NCBI GenBank assembly: GCA_031285405.1
Contig: JAITWH010000013.1
Coordinates: 17,956-81,955 of the forward strand
Length of the DNA stretch: 64,000 nucleotides
Direction of reading: 5' to 3'
DNA from: Alistipes sp.
GTDB taxonomy: Bacteria; Bacteroidota; Bacteroidia; Bacteroidales; Rikenellaceae
Shown here one piece after another: positions 40,847 through 51,182 of the stretch. The position numbers were made by a program, and so were the translations under genes. The number at the start of each line of letters is the position of its first letter. Position 1 is the first letter of the stretch. The notes below the pieces were generated by a model. The model ran no database searches. It saw nothing but the letters and a program-made list of their open reading frames with translations, and was not told the DNA's origin.

Positions 40847-41596
40847 TCAAAATACCTCGCGAAGAATGTCCACCGAGCGAATATCGCGCACAGCGTCAAG
40901 GTGGTAGCCGAAGTAGGCCAACATCGAGTTCATGAATTCGCTCCTCTGCACGCGATTCAGTTGCAGGGTCGCCAGAACATCACAATCGGCCGCAACCGCA
41001 GCATCCATAAGAGACCCAAGCAGCGCAGCGTTCTCGCGCGAGAAACACTCGCCCCGAGGCTCGATAGGTGTGAAGATCCCCTCGCGGATGTCGAACCAGT
41101 GGCCGGCCGACCACTCGCCCGCCGGAAAAAATCCTAAGTGGCGCGACAGCCCCACCATGAACCAAAGATGAAAATTCGCCACCCCCGCCCGATCTTCGAA
41201 AAAATCCAACCTGCAAACCGAATCCCAAACAAAGTCAAAGAGAGGAGAGTTAGCCTCCACCTCCCTCACAAGACGATACAGCATCTCGGCCATGAATAGC
41301 GCGACGGTGCTTTTGCGCACATCGAACGGGATCGACCCCAGCGGCACGGCGGCCCGAATCTCGCGAAACCTGTGCATCTCGGCCCTCGGCGACTCCATCC
41401 CCTCGAACTCCACGAGGAACATCGGTTGCAGCAGCGCCGCCCTGTTGCCGTGGCCGCGCGAGCTGCGCACCCCCTGCACCATGTATGACTGTCGGCCGCC
41501 GACGTCTGTCAGCAGCTGCGCCACGAGGCCCGAGTCTCCATACTTGATGGTGTGCAGAACTATGCCCCGCGCCTTGTAGTTCCTCATTCTAATCAC
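40847..41596 (-). CDS. recO: DNA repair protein RecO
   Basis: ARGIVLHTIKYGDSGLVAQLLTDVGGRQSYMVQGVRSSRG; RecO-like length. Confidence 0.88.
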   Translation of the reverse strand: MIRMRNYKARGIVLHTIKYGDSGLVAQLLTDVGGRQSYMVQGVRSSRGHGNRAALLQPMFLVEFEGMESPRAEMHRFREIRAAVPLGSIPFDVRKSTVALFMAEMLYRLVREVEANSPLFDFVWDSVCRLDFFEDRAGVANFHLWFMVGLSRHLGFFPAGEWSAGHWFDIREGIFTPIEPRGECFSRENAALLGSLMDAAVAADCDVLATLQLNRVQRSEFMNSMLAYFGYHLDAVRDIRSVDILREVF

Positions 41597-41611
41597 CTAA
41601 GTGTCACAGTC

Positions 41612-42406
41612 TTACTCCCGATCCCACAGCAGCACCCCGAACCTGAATCCGGCCGTGACGCCCAACCCGCGTCGGGCGAATCCGCCCACCTCGCTGAACC
41701 GGCGATATGAGCCCCAACCCGAGTAGTAGTTGAAGTTCGATTCGCCGAACTTGCCATCCTTCTTGTAGAACGCATAGCTCAGCCCCAGCCCGGCATACAT
41801 GTCGAAGTAGAGTCTGTTCGACAGCGCCATGTGCTTGCCCATGTAGAATCGCGCCGTGGGCTTGAAGTATGTCTTGCTCTCCAGCACCCGCCCATAGTCG
41901 TAAAATGTCAGCCCGTTCTCGACATAAGGGATGTAGGTGTCGCCCATCACCCCCACTCGAAACAGGTCGAAAGTCACTCCCGTTGCGAAGTACCATCCGC
42001 GGCGACTGAATGTGTTCTTAAAGATCGCCGACGTGCCGATGCCCCACATCTGGTGGTAGTCGTCGAATCCCGACTCGAAACCGAAACGATCGTTACCTTC
42101 GCTGTATCCGCTCCAGTAGCGATAGTCGTTCCTCGCCGGCGCGGCGTACACCGAGATGCTCGTGCCGATCCAGTGGCCCGGCTTGGGCAGCTCGTACTCG
42201 AAGTCGAACTTCAATCCGTTGCTAACCAACCTCAAAGGGCTGACCGACAGGGTGTAGCGTTGCACCTCTTTTGTGTCGGGCCGCCAATTGATGGGCACCG
42301 TGTGGGTGCGCGTCACCGAGTATGTGTAGCTCTCCTGCGCCGACGCTATTGTCGAGGTGGCGATCGCTCCCAGAAGCAGCGCCGCCAAAATCACCGCTCT
42401 TCTCAT
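41612..42406 (-). CDS. Hypothetical outer-membrane beta-barrel-like protein
   Basis: Internal start MRRAVILAALLLGAIATSTIASAQ; aromatic/alternating strands; start overlaps the upstream gene stop (ATGA). Confidence 0.65.
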   Translation of the reverse strand: MRRAVILAALLLGAIATSTIASAQESYTYSVTRTHTVPINWRPDTKEVQRYTLSVSPLRLVSNGLKFDFEYELPKPGHWIGTSISVYAAPARNDYRYWSGYSEGNDRFGFESGFDDYHQMWGIGTSAIFKNTFSRRGWYFATGVTFDLFRVGVMGDTYIPYVENGLTFYDYGRVLESKTYFKPTARFYMGKHMALSNRLYFDMYAGLGLSYAFYKKDGKFGESNFNYYSGWGSYRRFSEVGGFARRGLGVTAGFRFGVLLWDRE

Positions 42407-43200
42407 GGCTGTTCCCTCCTCAGGTCGATTTTGCTGATGAACGTAAATTTCTCTCGATCGTAACCCAACTGATAGAGGCCGTCGGAGCCGATGACTAACA
42501 GTCGCCCGTCGGTCACTATGCAGTCGTAGGCGTCGATGCGTCCCACCTCGGGCAGCGAGCCGGCGGTGAAGAGACCCTCGACGTTGCGCGGGTCGGTGAT
42601 GTCGTAGGCCTTGATGCCGTTGTCGCACACGAAAACTATCTTGCTCTCGATGTCGACCGCCAACCCGCGCGGCGACGACATGTTGACCTCCTCTATGAGC
42701 TCGGGATTCTCCACGTCGCTGATGTCGTACACCTGCAACATGTCGCCCCGCGCTCCGCACCAGTTGCCCAGCGAATTGTTGAGGGTGACAAAGGCGAGTG
42801 TGTCGGCCGCCACCACGGGGTCGCAACTGCGCAGATGCGACGTCGCCGAACGGTACTTCGGAAACTCGGGCCGCGAGATGTCGTAGATGTACATCGCCCC
42901 CTGCGAACCCATGAACAGCACGTCGTCCTTGGCGAAGATGGTCTCGATCTGACCCCCCACATACATTCGGTCGATGTCGACCGGCTTGCGAGGATCGGCC
43001 ACCGACACCACGTTGAGGTTGTAGCTGTCGACCGTGTAGAGGTAGTCGCCCACAAGGGTGAAGCGCGCCATCGAACCTCCCTGACTGCCGCCGCCCGAAT
43101 TGAGGTCGCCGCTGCCGCTGTAACTTTTATCGCACGAGGCGAGCGTCAGCGCGGCGAGCGCCGTCACTGTCGCCGCTGCTAAGATCAATATCTTTCTCAT
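42403..43200 (-). CDS. LVIVD-repeat beta-propeller lipoprotein
   Basis: MRKILILAAATVTALAALTLASC lipobox; repeats LYTVDSYNLNVVSVADPRKPVDIDRMYV, MYIYDISRPEFPKY. Confidence 0.75.
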   Translation of the reverse strand: MRKILILAAATVTALAALTLASCDKSYSGSGDLNSGGGSQGGSMARFTLVGDYLYTVDSYNLNVVSVADPRKPVDIDRMYVGGQIETIFAKDDVLFMGSQGAMYIYDISRPEFPKYRSATSHLRSCDPVVAADTLAFVTLNNSLGNWCGARGDMLQVYDISDVENPELIEEVNMSSPRGLAVDIESKIVFVCDNGIKAYDITDPRNVEGLFTAGSLPEVGRIDAYDCIVTDGRLLVIGSDGLYQLGYDREKFTFISKIDLRREQP

Positions 43201-43700
43201 CGCCTCTCCTCCGTTTTTTCGACCCTCTTCCACCCCACGAGAATCATCTCGCCGTGGCGGCTGCCGTAGTAGTACTCGCCCGTTGGGCTCATTGGTTCGG
43301 GCAGAAAGTTCTTCAGTCGCGACGTCACGCTGTCCGACTCAAGGTCGAAGGTCACAAGGTCGACCGCGTTGTCGAGATACATAACGCCGTCACGCACAGC
43401 CACATCCATGCAGCCCGGCGCGACGATGAAGCCTGTGTTGCGCGGAGCCGCGGGGTCTGTGTTGTCGACGATGTGGACTCCTTTGTAACGCTCGACGATG
43501 TAGATATTGTTGCCGTCGATCCAAATTTTGCCCGGATCGACAATCGCCGCCGCCGTGTCGGCGCGAAACACCGAACGCTCAAGCTCCGCCCGCTCCATGA
43601 AAAAGGGCGCGTAGCCGCTGTTGCGATAGGGCGCGATGTCCGACGAACATAGAAACCACGTTCCCATCAAGGCAGCAACCCACAAAAAAGACTTCGTCAT
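43197..43700 (-). CDS. LVIVD-type hypothetical secreted protein
   Basis: NNIYIVERYKGVHIVDNTDPAAPRNTGFI; 4-bp overlap with next gene, so likely a three-gene operon. Confidence 0.7.
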   Translation of the reverse strand: MTKSFLWVAALMGTWFLCSSDIAPYRNSGYAPFFMERAELERSVFRADTAAAIVDPGKIWIDGNNIYIVERYKGVHIVDNTDPAAPRNTGFIVAPGCMDVAVRDGVMYLDNAVDLVTFDLESDSVTSRLKNFLPEPMSPTGEYYYGSRHGEMILVGWKRVEKTEERR

Positions 43701-43835
43701 AGTGATTAGTTGTTAGTGATCAGTGGTTAGTGCTAACGCGAAATTAGTGGTTAACCGGTTAGTGCTAATGCGCGATTTTGCGTAGATCATCGTCGCGTAG
43801 CACTAACCACTAACCACTAATAATTAACCACTATT
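43701..43835. repeat. Heptad-arm element (TTAGTGR type)
   Basis: AGTGATT-AGTTGTT-AGTGATC-AGTGGTT-AGTGCTA-ACGCG ... GCGTAGCACTAACCACTAACCACTAA. Confidence 0.85.
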
Positions 43836-44410
43836 TAATAGTTGTTCTTCTTCGGCTCATAGTAAGCCTTAGGATGCTGGCAGGCGGGGCAGAGTTCGGG
43901 CGCCTTTTTGCCGGTGTGGACATATCCGCAGTTGCGGCACTGCCAGTCGATGGGCTCGTCGCGCTCGAACATCCCCTGCTCGACCACGCGATCCAACAGA
44001 ATTCGATAGCGACGTTCGTGCTCGGCCTCGACCGCGGCGATGCGACGGAAAGCCTCGGCGATCTCCGAGAATCCCTCGGCGTCGGCCGTGCGTGCAAACT
44101 CGGCGTAGAGGATGTCCCACTCCTCGTGCTCACCCTCGGCGGCGGCCAACAGATTCTCGGCGGTGGTGCCGATCTTGCCGGCGGGGTAGGAGGCGGTGAT
44201 CTCGACGGGGCCCCCTTCGAGGAACTTGAAGAAGCGCTTGGCGTGCTCCTTCTCCTGATCGGCGGTTTCGAGGAACACGGCGGCGATCTGTTCGTAGCCC
44301 TCCTTCTTGGCGACGCTCGCAAAGAAGGTGTAGCGGTTGCGCGCCTGCGACTCTCCCGCGAACGATTTCAGCAGGTTCTGTTCGGTTTTCGTACCTTTGA
44401 TGCTTTTCAT
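43835..44410 (-). CDS. Rubrerythrin
   Basis: GTKTEQNLLKSFAGESQARNRYTFFA; C-terminal rubredoxin motif CRNCGYVHTGKKAPELCPACQHPKAYYE. Confidence 0.97.
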   Translation of the reverse strand: MKSIKGTKTEQNLLKSFAGESQARNRYTFFASVAKKEGYEQIAAVFLETADQEKEHAKRFFKFLEGGPVEITASYPAGKIGTTAENLLAAAEGEHEEWDILYAEFARTADAEGFSEIAEAFRRIAAVEAEHERRYRILLDRVVEQGMFERDEPIDWQCRNCGYVHTGKKAPELCPACQHPKAYYEPKKNNY

Positions 44411-44579
44411 ATTTTCAACGTATTTTAATTGGTTGATCCCTCTCCTGACTTTGGAACAAAAGTAACACTATTTTTTTGAAATTACCGAAGAGTTCACTAT
44501 TTTTGCGGGATTAAAACGGGTGTTATTTTCGTAACACGCGACTAACCGTCACACAGTCAAATACATAACGCTCAGCGCA

Positions 44580-44984
44580 ATGGACATTACCCACATCGAA
44601 CACCTCGGCATCGCCGTGAAAAGTCTGGAAGAGGCCATCCCCTACTACGAAAAAGTGCTGGGGCTCACCTGCTACAACATCGAAGAGGTCGCCGACCAGA
44701 GGGTGCGCACCGCCTTCTTCAAAGTGGGCGACACCAAGATCGAACTGCTGGAACCCACCTCGGAGGAGAGCACCATCGCCAAGTTCATCGAGAATCGCGG
44801 CGAGGGGGTACACCACGTTGCCTTCGCGACGAAGAACATCGAGGGCGCGCTGGCCGAGGCCGAGCAGAAGGGCGTGAGGCTGATCGACAAAACTCCCCGC
44901 GCCGGAGCCGAAGGGTTGACCATCGCCTTCCTCCATCCCAAGTCGACGGGCGGAGTCCTCACCGAATTCTGTGAGGGGAAATAA
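44580..44984 (+). CDS. mce: Methylmalonyl-CoA epimerase
   Basis: [51 protein letters not shown]. Confidence 0.95.
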   Translation: MDITHIEHLGIAVKSLEEAIPYYEKVLGLTCYNIEEVADQRVRTAFFKVGDTKIELLEPTSEESTIAKFIENRGEGVHHVAFATKNIEGALAEAEQKGVRLIDKTPRAGAEGLTIAFLHPKSTGGVLTEFCEGK

Positions 44985-44992
44985 TATACGTG

Positions 44993-45035
44993 CGAAGCAC
45001 ACCCCGATTCATGATTCATGATTCATGATTCAAAA
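44993..45035. repeat. Half heptad-arm element (ATTCATG type) inside mce-mmdA operon
   Basis: CGTGCGAAGCACACCCCG-ATTCATG-ATTCATG-ATTCATG-ATTC; no opposite arm. Confidence 0.8.
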
Positions 45036-45065
45036 AGACAATTCAATAAAACAAAATAAACAGGT

Positions 45066-46631
45066 ATGAGTAACATTCAGGAAAAGGTCGGTCAGTTGAT
45101 CGAACGGCGCGAGAAGGCAGCCTTGGGAGGCGGACAGAAGCGCATCGACGGGCAGCACGCCAAAGGCAAGTTCACCGCCCGCGAAAGAATCCACATGCTC
45201 TTGGACGAGGGCAGCTTCGAGGAGTTCGACATGTTCGTCGAGCATCGTTGCACCAACTTCGGCATGGAGAAGGAGCACTACTTCGGCGACGGAGTGGTGA
45301 CGGGCTACGGCACGATCGACGGCAGGCTGATCTACGTCTTCGCGCAGGACTTCACTGTGTACGGCGGCTCGCTGTCGAAGACGATGGCCGAAAAGATATG
45401 CAAGGTGATGGATATGGCGATGCGCAACGGAGCCCCCGTGATCGGCATCAACGACTCGGGCGGCGCACGCATCCAGGAGGGTGTCGACGCGTTGGCCGGA
45501 TATGCCGACATCTTCCAGAGGAACGTGATGGCGAGCGGCGTCGTGCCTCAGATCTCTGCCATCTTCGGCCCGTCGGCCGGCGGCGCTGTCTACTCGCCCG
45601 CCCTCACCGACTTCGTCATCATGAAGAAGAACACCAGCTATATGTTCCTCACCGGCCCCAAGGTCGTTAAGACCGTCACGGGCGAGGATGTAACGCAGGA
45701 GCAGTTGGGCGGCGCCTCGATGCACACCACCAAGAGCGGTGTGGCACATCTGGCGGTCGACACCGAGGAGGAAGGGTTCGAGCTGATGCGCAAGTTGCTC
45801 AGCTTCATGCCGCAGAACAACATGGAGGATGCTCCGCTGACGGTGTGCAACGATCCGGTCGACAGGTTGGAAGATTCGCTCAACGCGATCATCCCCGACA
45901 GTCCCAACAAACCTTACGACATGTTCGAGGTGATCCGCGCGGTGGTCGACAACGGCGACATTCTCGAAACGCACGAGACGTTTGCCAAGAACATCATCAC
46001 CTGCTTCGCAAGGCTCAACGGTCAGAGCGTGGGCATCATCGCCAACCAGCCCAAGTATATGGCGGGCGTTCTCGACATCAACGCTTCGAGAAAGGCGGCG
46101 AGGTTCGTGAGGTTCTGCGACGCGTTCAACATTCCCATCGTCACCTTCGTCGACGTGCCGGGCTTCCTGCCGGGAACGGGTCAAGAGTATGGCGGCGTCA
46201 TCACCCACGGCGCAAAGCTGCTGTTCGCCTACTGCGAGGCAACCGTGCCCAAGGTAACGGTCACGCTGCGCAAATCCTATGGCGGCGCCTACATCGTGAT
46301 GTCGTCGAAGCACATCAGGGGCGACATCAACTACGCTTGGCCCACTGCCGAGATCGCTGTGATGGGTGCCAGCGGCGCCGTCGAGGTGCTCTACGCCAAG
46401 GAGATAGCCGCGCTCGAAGACAAGCCCGAAGAGAGGGCCAAGTTCATCGCCGAAAAGGAGAAAGAGTACTCCGACAAGTTCTCGAACCCCTATCAGGCCG
46501 CCAAGCAGGGATACATCGACGACGTGATCGAGCCGCGCAACACCCGCTTCAGGGTAATTCGCGCGCTGCAGTCGCTCGCGACCAAGCGTCTGGCCAATCC
46601 TGCCAAAAAACACTCCAACATTCCTTTGTAA
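45066..46631 (+). CDS. mmdA: Methylmalonyl-CoA/propionyl-CoA carboxyltransferase alpha-type subunit
   Basis: [85 protein letters not shown]. Confidence 0.95.
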   Translation: MSNIQEKVGQLIERREKAALGGGQKRIDGQHAKGKFTARERIHMLLDEGSFEEFDMFVEHRCTNFGMEKEHYFGDGVVTGYGTIDGRLIYVFAQDFTVYGGSLSKTMAEKICKVMDMAMRNGAPVIGINDSGGARIQEGVDALAGYADIFQRNVMASGVVPQISAIFGPSAGGAVYSPALTDFVIMKKNTSYMFLTGPKVVKTVTGEDVTQEQLGGASMHTTKSGVAHLAVDTEEEGFELMRKLLSFMPQNNMEDAPLTVCNDPVDRLEDSLNAIIPDSPNKPYDMFEVIRAVVDNGDILETHETFAKNIITCFARLNGQSVGIIANQPKYMAGVLDINASRKAARFVRFCDAFNIPIVTFVDVPGFLPGTGQEYGGVITHGAKLLFAYCEATVPKVTVTLRKSYGGAYIVMSSKHIRGDINYAWPTAEIAVMGASGAVEVLYAKEIAALEDKPEERAKFIAEKEKEYSDKFSNPYQAAKQGYIDDVIEPRNTRFRVIRALQSLATKRLANPAKKHSNIPL

Positions 46632-46635
46632 GCTT

Positions 46636-47544
46636 ATGAGAAGGATACTTTTAACATTGGTTGTCGCTCTCTTTGCCGCCGGAGCATCGGCGCAGGGGAT
46701 CAACAACGTGAGAATAAACGAGGTCCTTGTAGAGAACCAAAACAACTACATGGACGACTACGGCCACCGTTCGTCGTGGATCGAGCTCTTCAACACGGGC
46801 TACGAGGTGCTCAACGTCGCGTCGTGCTACCTCGGCGTGACCGACGCCAGCGGCAAGGAGACTCTCTACACGATTCCGTCGAGCGACCCCAACACCGTGA
46901 TGCACGCGCGGACATATCTGGTCTTCTTCTGCGAAGGTACCGACACCAAGGGTACGTTCTACACCAACTTCACGCTGCAAGGGGCGACCAAGATCACCCT
47001 GTACAGCGGCAGCAAGATCGTGATCGACGAGTTCGCCATCGACCCCGCGGCCCAGCGGCCCGACGTGTCGATGGGCTACATGTCGAAGGACGGTGTGTCG
47101 CCCTCCGAGATTATGGCCCTGCCGCGCACAACCCCCGCCTCGACAAACGAGACGGTGTCGGCTGTGCCCAAGGCCGAACTGTTTCTGCAGCGCGACCCCG
47201 CGGGTGTCGTGATGGCGATCATCGCAATGTCGGTTGTGTTCTCCGCGCTGCTGCTCATCTTCTTTGTGCTCAAGGGCTTCGGTATCATGATGGTGCGTCT
47301 GGAGGAGAGGAAGAACGCCGCTCCCGCCGCTGTTGCCACAGCCGCCGCTCCCAAACTCAAGTCGGGATCGGTGGGCGACAAGTTCGAAGAGGAGGCGGCC
47401 GCCATCGGCCTCGCCCTGAGAATGTATCAGGAGGAGCGACACATCAACGAGACCACCGTCATCACCATCAACCGAGCCAGCAGGGTCTACTCGCCCTGGA
47501 GCTCGAAAATTCACGGTATTCCCGCGATGCCCACGAAGAAATAG
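46636..47544 (+). CDS. OadG-family gamma subunit with N-terminal lamin-tail-like domain
   Basis: VRINEVLVENQNNYMDDYGHRSSWIELFNTG (LTD-like), single TM VVFSALLLIFFVLKGFG, position in cluster. Confidence 0.8.
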   Translation: MRRILLTLVVALFAAGASAQGINNVRINEVLVENQNNYMDDYGHRSSWIELFNTGYEVLNVASCYLGVTDASGKETLYTIPSSDPNTVMHARTYLVFFCEGTDTKGTFYTNFTLQGATKITLYSGSKIVIDEFAIDPAAQRPDVSMGYMSKDGVSPSEIMALPRTTPASTNETVSAVPKAELFLQRDPAGVVMAIIAMSVVFSALLLIFFVLKGFGIMMVRLEERKNAAPAAVATAAAPKLKSGSVGDKFEEEAAAIGLALRMYQEERHINETTVITINRASRVYSPWSSKIHGIPAMPTKK

Positions 47545-47548
47545 GGGA

Positions 47549-47590
47549 CGCGTAGCTCACTTTCAATTTTTAACTTTCAACTTTCAATTA
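47549..47590. repeat. Half heptad-arm element (TTTCAA type) inside mmd cluster
   Basis: GCGTAGCT-CACTTTC-AATTTTT-AACTTTC-AACTTTC-AATTA. Confidence 0.78.
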
Positions 47591-47599
47591 AAAAAAGTT

Positions 47600-48052
47600 A
47601 TGGCAAAAGATTATAAATTCAAGATCAACGGGAACGACTACGAGGTTGCCGTGAACAGTGTCGAAGGCAGCATCGCCAAGGTCGCGGTCAACGGCACCAA
47701 CTACGATGTCGAGGTGCAGAGCAAGACGCTGCTCAAACCGATGCCCCCGAAACCCGTGCACGTCGCTCCGGCGACCTACTCGGCGACGGCTCCCGTGAGC
47801 CCCGCGCGCATCGACCAGTCGGCTCCGGCCGGCGGCAGCGCAACTCCCCTCAAGAGCCCGCTGCCGGGTGTGATCCTCGACGTGAAGGTGCGCGAGGGCG
47901 ACACCGTCAGCGCGGGTCAGCTGCTCATGGTGCTCGAAGCCATGAAGATGGAGAACAACATCGACGCCAACAAAGCCGGTGTCATCAGAAGCATCGTCAA
48001 GCGTCAGGGCGACTCGGTGCTGGAGGGCGACGTACTTTTAACGATCGAGTAG
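47600..48052 (+). CDS. Biotin carboxyl carrier subunit of decarboxylase
   Basis: LKSPLPGVILDVKVREGDTVSAGQLLMVLEAMKMENNI (EAMKM biotinylation site). Confidence 0.96.
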   Translation: MAKDYKFKINGNDYEVAVNSVEGSIAKVAVNGTNYDVEVQSKTLLKPMPPKPVHVAPATYSATAPVSPARIDQSAPAGGSATPLKSPLPGVILDVKVREGDTVSAGQLLMVLEAMKMENNIDANKAGVIRSIVKRQGDSVLEGDVLLTIE

Positions 48053-48056
48053 GCTT

Positions 48057-49232
48057 ATGTTGAATTTCTTGCAAAGCAGTGGGTTCGGCTCGTTCATCGC
48101 CGAAAACATGCAAACGTTCTGGACGTTCACCGGGTTCCACAACGCGACCCCCGGGCACGGAATCATGATCGTCATCGGTCTGATTTTCCTCTACCTCGGT
48201 ATCGCCAAGAAGTGGGAACCCATGCTGCTGGTGCCCATCGGATTCGGGGTGCTGGTTGGTAACATACCCTTCTTCCCGGGCCTCGGCATCGGGATCTACG
48301 AAGAGGGATCGGTGTTGAGCTACCTCTATTTCGGGGTGATCAAGGGGGTCTACCCGCCGCTGATCTTTCTCGGCATCGGTGCGATGACCGACTTCTCGGC
48401 CCTGCTGTCGAACCCCAAGTTGATCACAATCGGCGCCGCGGCGCAGTTCGGTATCTTCGGGGCCTACATGTTGGCGCTGGCGACGGGTCTCTTCACCGCG
48501 GCCGAGGCAGGTGCCATCGGCATCATCGGCGGGGCGGACGGCCCCACGGCTATCTTCCTCTCGTCGAAGCTTGCTCCTGACCTGATGGGTGCGATCGCGA
48601 TCGCCGCCTACTCGTACATGGCCCTCGTGCCGCTCATCCAGCCGCCCATCATGAAGATGCTCACGACAGACAAGGAGCGCCGCATCAAGATGAAGCCGCC
48701 GCGCGCGGTGTCGTCGACCGAGAAGATGCTCTTCCCGATCATCGGCTTCCTGATGACCTGTTTCCTCGTTCCGTCGGGTCTGCCGCTGCTGGGTATGTTG
48801 TTCTTCGGTAACCTGTTGAAGGAGAGCGGTGTGACGAAGCGCCTGGCAACTACCGCCGGCGGTCCGCTGATCGACATCGTGACGATCCTGATCGGGCTCA
48901 CCGTGGGTGCTTCGACCCAGGCCGACACCTTCCTCACGGCTCGTTCGGTGACTGTGTTCGGTCTCGGTGCGCTGTCGTTCGTGGTGGCTACCACGGCGGG
49001 TGTGTCGTACGTCAAGTTCCTGAACCTGTTCCTCAAGGAGGGCAACAAGATCAACCCGATGATCGGCAACGCGGGTGTGTCGGCCGTGCCCGATGCCGCG
49101 CGCGTGTCGCAGGAGGTGGGTCAGCACTACGACAAGACCAACCACCTGTTGATGCACGCGATGGGGCCCAACGTGGCCGGCGTCATCGGATCGGCGGTTG
49201 CGGCGGGGATCCTTCTTGGGTTCCTTGGGTAA
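48057..49232 (+). CDS. mmdB: Sodium ion-translocating decarboxylase beta subunit
   Basis: OadB-type membrane protein; GAMTDFSALLSNPKL, GIIGGADGPTAIFLSSKLAPDLMGAIAIAAYSYMALVPLIQPPIM. Confidence 0.95.
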   Translation: MLNFLQSSGFGSFIAENMQTFWTFTGFHNATPGHGIMIVIGLIFLYLGIAKKWEPMLLVPIGFGVLVGNIPFFPGLGIGIYEEGSVLSYLYFGVIKGVYPPLIFLGIGAMTDFSALLSNPKLITIGAAAQFGIFGAYMLALATGLFTAAEAGAIGIIGGADGPTAIFLSSKLAPDLMGAIAIAAYSYMALVPLIQPPIMKMLTTDKERRIKMKPPRAVSSTEKMLFPIIGFLMTCFLVPSGLPLLGMLFFGNLLKESGVTKRLATTAGGPLIDIVTILIGLTVGASTQADTFLTARSVTVFGLGALSFVVATTAGVSYVKFLNLFLKEGNKINPMIGNAGVSAVPDAARVSQEVGQHYDKTNHLLMHAMGPNVAGVIGSAVAAGILLGFLG

Positions 49233-49380
49233 TTAAGAATTAAAAATTAAGAATTAAGAATTGAATCGGTTCAGTAGGTTTAATTCGTGATTTTTAAATA
49301 AAAAAGGCTCCCGATTCGGGAGCCTTTTTTATTGTTGCGCGTAGTCTAATTCTTAATTCTTAATTCTTAATTCTTAATTG
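49229..49380. repeat. Heptad-arm element (TTAAGAA/TTCTTAA type) enclosing a bidirectional terminator
   Basis: TTAAGAA-TTAAAAA-TTAAGAA-TTAAGAA ... CTAATTC-TTAATTC-TTAATTC-TTAATTC-TTAATTG; hairpin GGCTCCCGATTCGGGAGCC at 49305-49323. Confidence 0.87.
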
Positions 49381-50326
49381 AAAGAAGTATTCTTTTAAGA
49401 ACAACCTGAGCAGAGATTTCACGATTGGCTGCCTCGGGGATGACGATCGACCTCGGGCTTTCGATCACCTCGTCGGTGACGATCATGCCGCGGCGCACCG
49501 GCAGGCAGTGCATGAAAAATGCGTCGTTGGTCAAGGCCATCTTCTCGGCGTCGACCGTCCATGCGCGATCGGTGCTCAAAATGCGCCCGTAGTTGGGGTC
49601 GGAGTAGGCGGCCCAGTTCTTGGCGTAGATGAAGTCGGCCCCCTCGAACGCCCGCCGTTGGTCGTACTCGACGCGCGCCGAACCTACAAACTCGGGCGCC
49701 AGCTCGTACCCCTCGGGGTGGGTGATGACGAAATCGTAGTCCGTGGCGTTCATCCACTCGGCAAACGAGTTGGGCACCGCCTGCGGCAACGCGCGAGGGT
49801 GGGGCGCCCACGTCAAAACAACCTTTGGTCGCGCGGTGCGCTTGTGCTCCTCGATTGTGATCAGGTCGGCGAAGCTCTGGAGCGGGTGCCTCGTGGCGGC
49901 CTCCATGCTCACTACCGGTCGGCCCGAGTGCTCGATGAACTGAGTGAGCACCCGCTCGCCGTAGTCGTCGGCCTTGCTCTCGAACTGCGCGAACGACCGC
50001 ACGCCGATCACGTCGCAGTACGACCCGATGACGGGCACCGCCTCCAACAGATGCTCGGGCCTGTCGCCGTCCATGATGACGCCGCGCTCGGTTTCGAGTT
50101 TCCACGCCCCCTGCGCGATGTCTAAGACCATCACGTTCATGCCCAGATTCTGCGCCGCCTTCTGCGTCGACAGGCGCGTGCGGAGCGACGAGTTGAAAAA
50201 TATCATCACGAGGGTCTTGTTGCGCCCCAAGTGTGTGAAGGCGTAGCGATCGCGCTTGACCTCCAGCGCCTCCGCCACTGCGGCGCTAAGGTCGCCGATG
50301 TCTTTTACGTTTGTGAAATGCTTCAT
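49367..50326 (-). CDS. N-acetyl/N-succinylornithine carbamoyltransferase (Bacteroidetes ArgF')
   Basis: FFNSSLRTRLSTQKAAQNLGMNVMVLD; MEAATRHPLQSFADLITI; HCLPVRRGMIVTDEVIESPRS. Confidence 0.9.
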   Translation of the reverse strand: MKHFTNVKDIGDLSAAVAEALEVKRDRYAFTHLGRNKTLVMIFFNSSLRTRLSTQKAAQNLGMNVMVLDIAQGAWKLETERGVIMDGDRPEHLLEAVPVIGSYCDVIGVRSFAQFESKADDYGERVLTQFIEHSGRPVVSMEAATRHPLQSFADLITIEEHKRTARPKVVLTWAPHPRALPQAVPNSFAEWMNATDYDFVITHPEGYELAPEFVGSARVEYDQRRAFEGADFIYAKNWAAYSDPNYGRILSTDRAWTVDAEKMALTNDAFFMHCLPVRRGMIVTDEVIESPRSIVIPEAANREISAQVVLKRILLSIKN

Positions 50327-50345
50327 CTCTTTAATTGTTTTTTTT

Positions 50346-50475
50346 AATCAGGAATAATGAATCAGGAATCATGAATCGGGGTGTGCTTTGCACGCATATA
50401 ATCTGCGGCTCTGCCGCAGACATAAAAAATTCCGCGATTCATGATTCATAATTCATGATTCATGATTCATGATTT
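50346..50475. repeat. Heptad-arm element (AATCATG type)
   Basis: AATCAGG-AATAATG-AATCAGG-AATCATG-AATCGGG-GTGTGCTTTGCACGC ... GATTCAT x2-AATTCAT-GATTCAT-GATTCAT; supplies the PAP2 C-terminus (MNHES-stop). Confidence 0.86.
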
Positions 50476-51070
50476 TCATTGTCGCTCGCCAAAGTCTCAG
50501 CATCGCAAGCCCCAGCAGCGTGCCGGCGGTGAGGCCGAAGAGGATGTCCAACGGAAAGTGGACGCCCAAGTAGAGGCGCGACATGCAGGTGAGCGCGACG
50601 TAGGCCCCCGCAGCAAACGAATACCATCGGCGACGAATTATCCCCGCCGCCGTCAGCGCGATCACCATCGCCGTCGCCGCGTGACCCGACACAGTGCCGA
50701 AGTTGCCGCCGCGATATTCGCGACCCGTGAAGAGGTTGTGCGTCGTGTGGATCTGCTCGCTGTATGGCGCCCCGTCCCACATCAGCTGCGTGTGCGTCGG
50801 GCGATACTTGGGGGTGTTGCGCTTGAAGAAGTTGGCGGTCTGGTCGGCCAGCGCCAGCCCCAAAATCACCAATCCCATCGCCACCCACATGCGCCGCGTG
50901 CCCAACTGTCGGCACATCGTCCACACCGTCGCAACGAACAGCGGCAGCCACACCCACGGCTGCGACACGAGCCACCAAAATCCGTCCCACACCGCGCCCC
51001 AACCGCCGTTTATAGCGAGCATCAGGGTGCGGTCGAGGTCCCAGATGCAGCCTTCAGGTATGTGCTCCAT
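50453..51070 (-). CDS. PAP2-family phosphatase
   Basis: KRNTPKYRPTH, GTVSGHAATAM, SRLYLGVHFPLDILFG. Confidence 0.9.
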   Translation of the reverse strand: MEHIPEGCIWDLDRTLMLAINGGWGAVWDGFWWLVSQPWVWLPLFVATVWTMCRQLGTRRMWVAMGLVILGLALADQTANFFKRNTPKYRPTHTQLMWDGAPYSEQIHTTHNLFTGREYRGGNFGTVSGHAATAMVIALTAAGIIRRRWYSFAAGAYVALTCMSRLYLGVHFPLDILFGLTAGTLLGLAMLRLWRATMKIMNHES

Positions 51071-51088
51071 TTCGTTGAGAATTATTTT

Positions 51089-51182
51089 TAATCATGAATC
51101 ATGAATTATGAATCATGAATTCAGGTGTGCTTCGCACGTATATTATTTTGCGTAGCCGATTCATGATTTATGATTCATGATT
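51089..51182. repeat. Heptad-arm element (AATCATG type)
   Basis: AATCATG-AATCATG-AATTATG-AATCATG-AATTCAG-GTGTGCTTCGCACG ... GCGTAGCCG-ATTCATG-ATTTATG-ATTCATG-ATTA. Confidence 0.86.

Noticed and set aside
45030-46745. 571-aa minus ORF opposite mmdA
   Set aside because: Antisense shadow of a well-recognised carboxyltransferase gene.
46636-47544. LTD-OadG fusion as a novel architecture
   Set aside because: To my knowledge OadG-family proteins with this N-terminal domain are already common in Bacteroidetes decarboxylase clusters.
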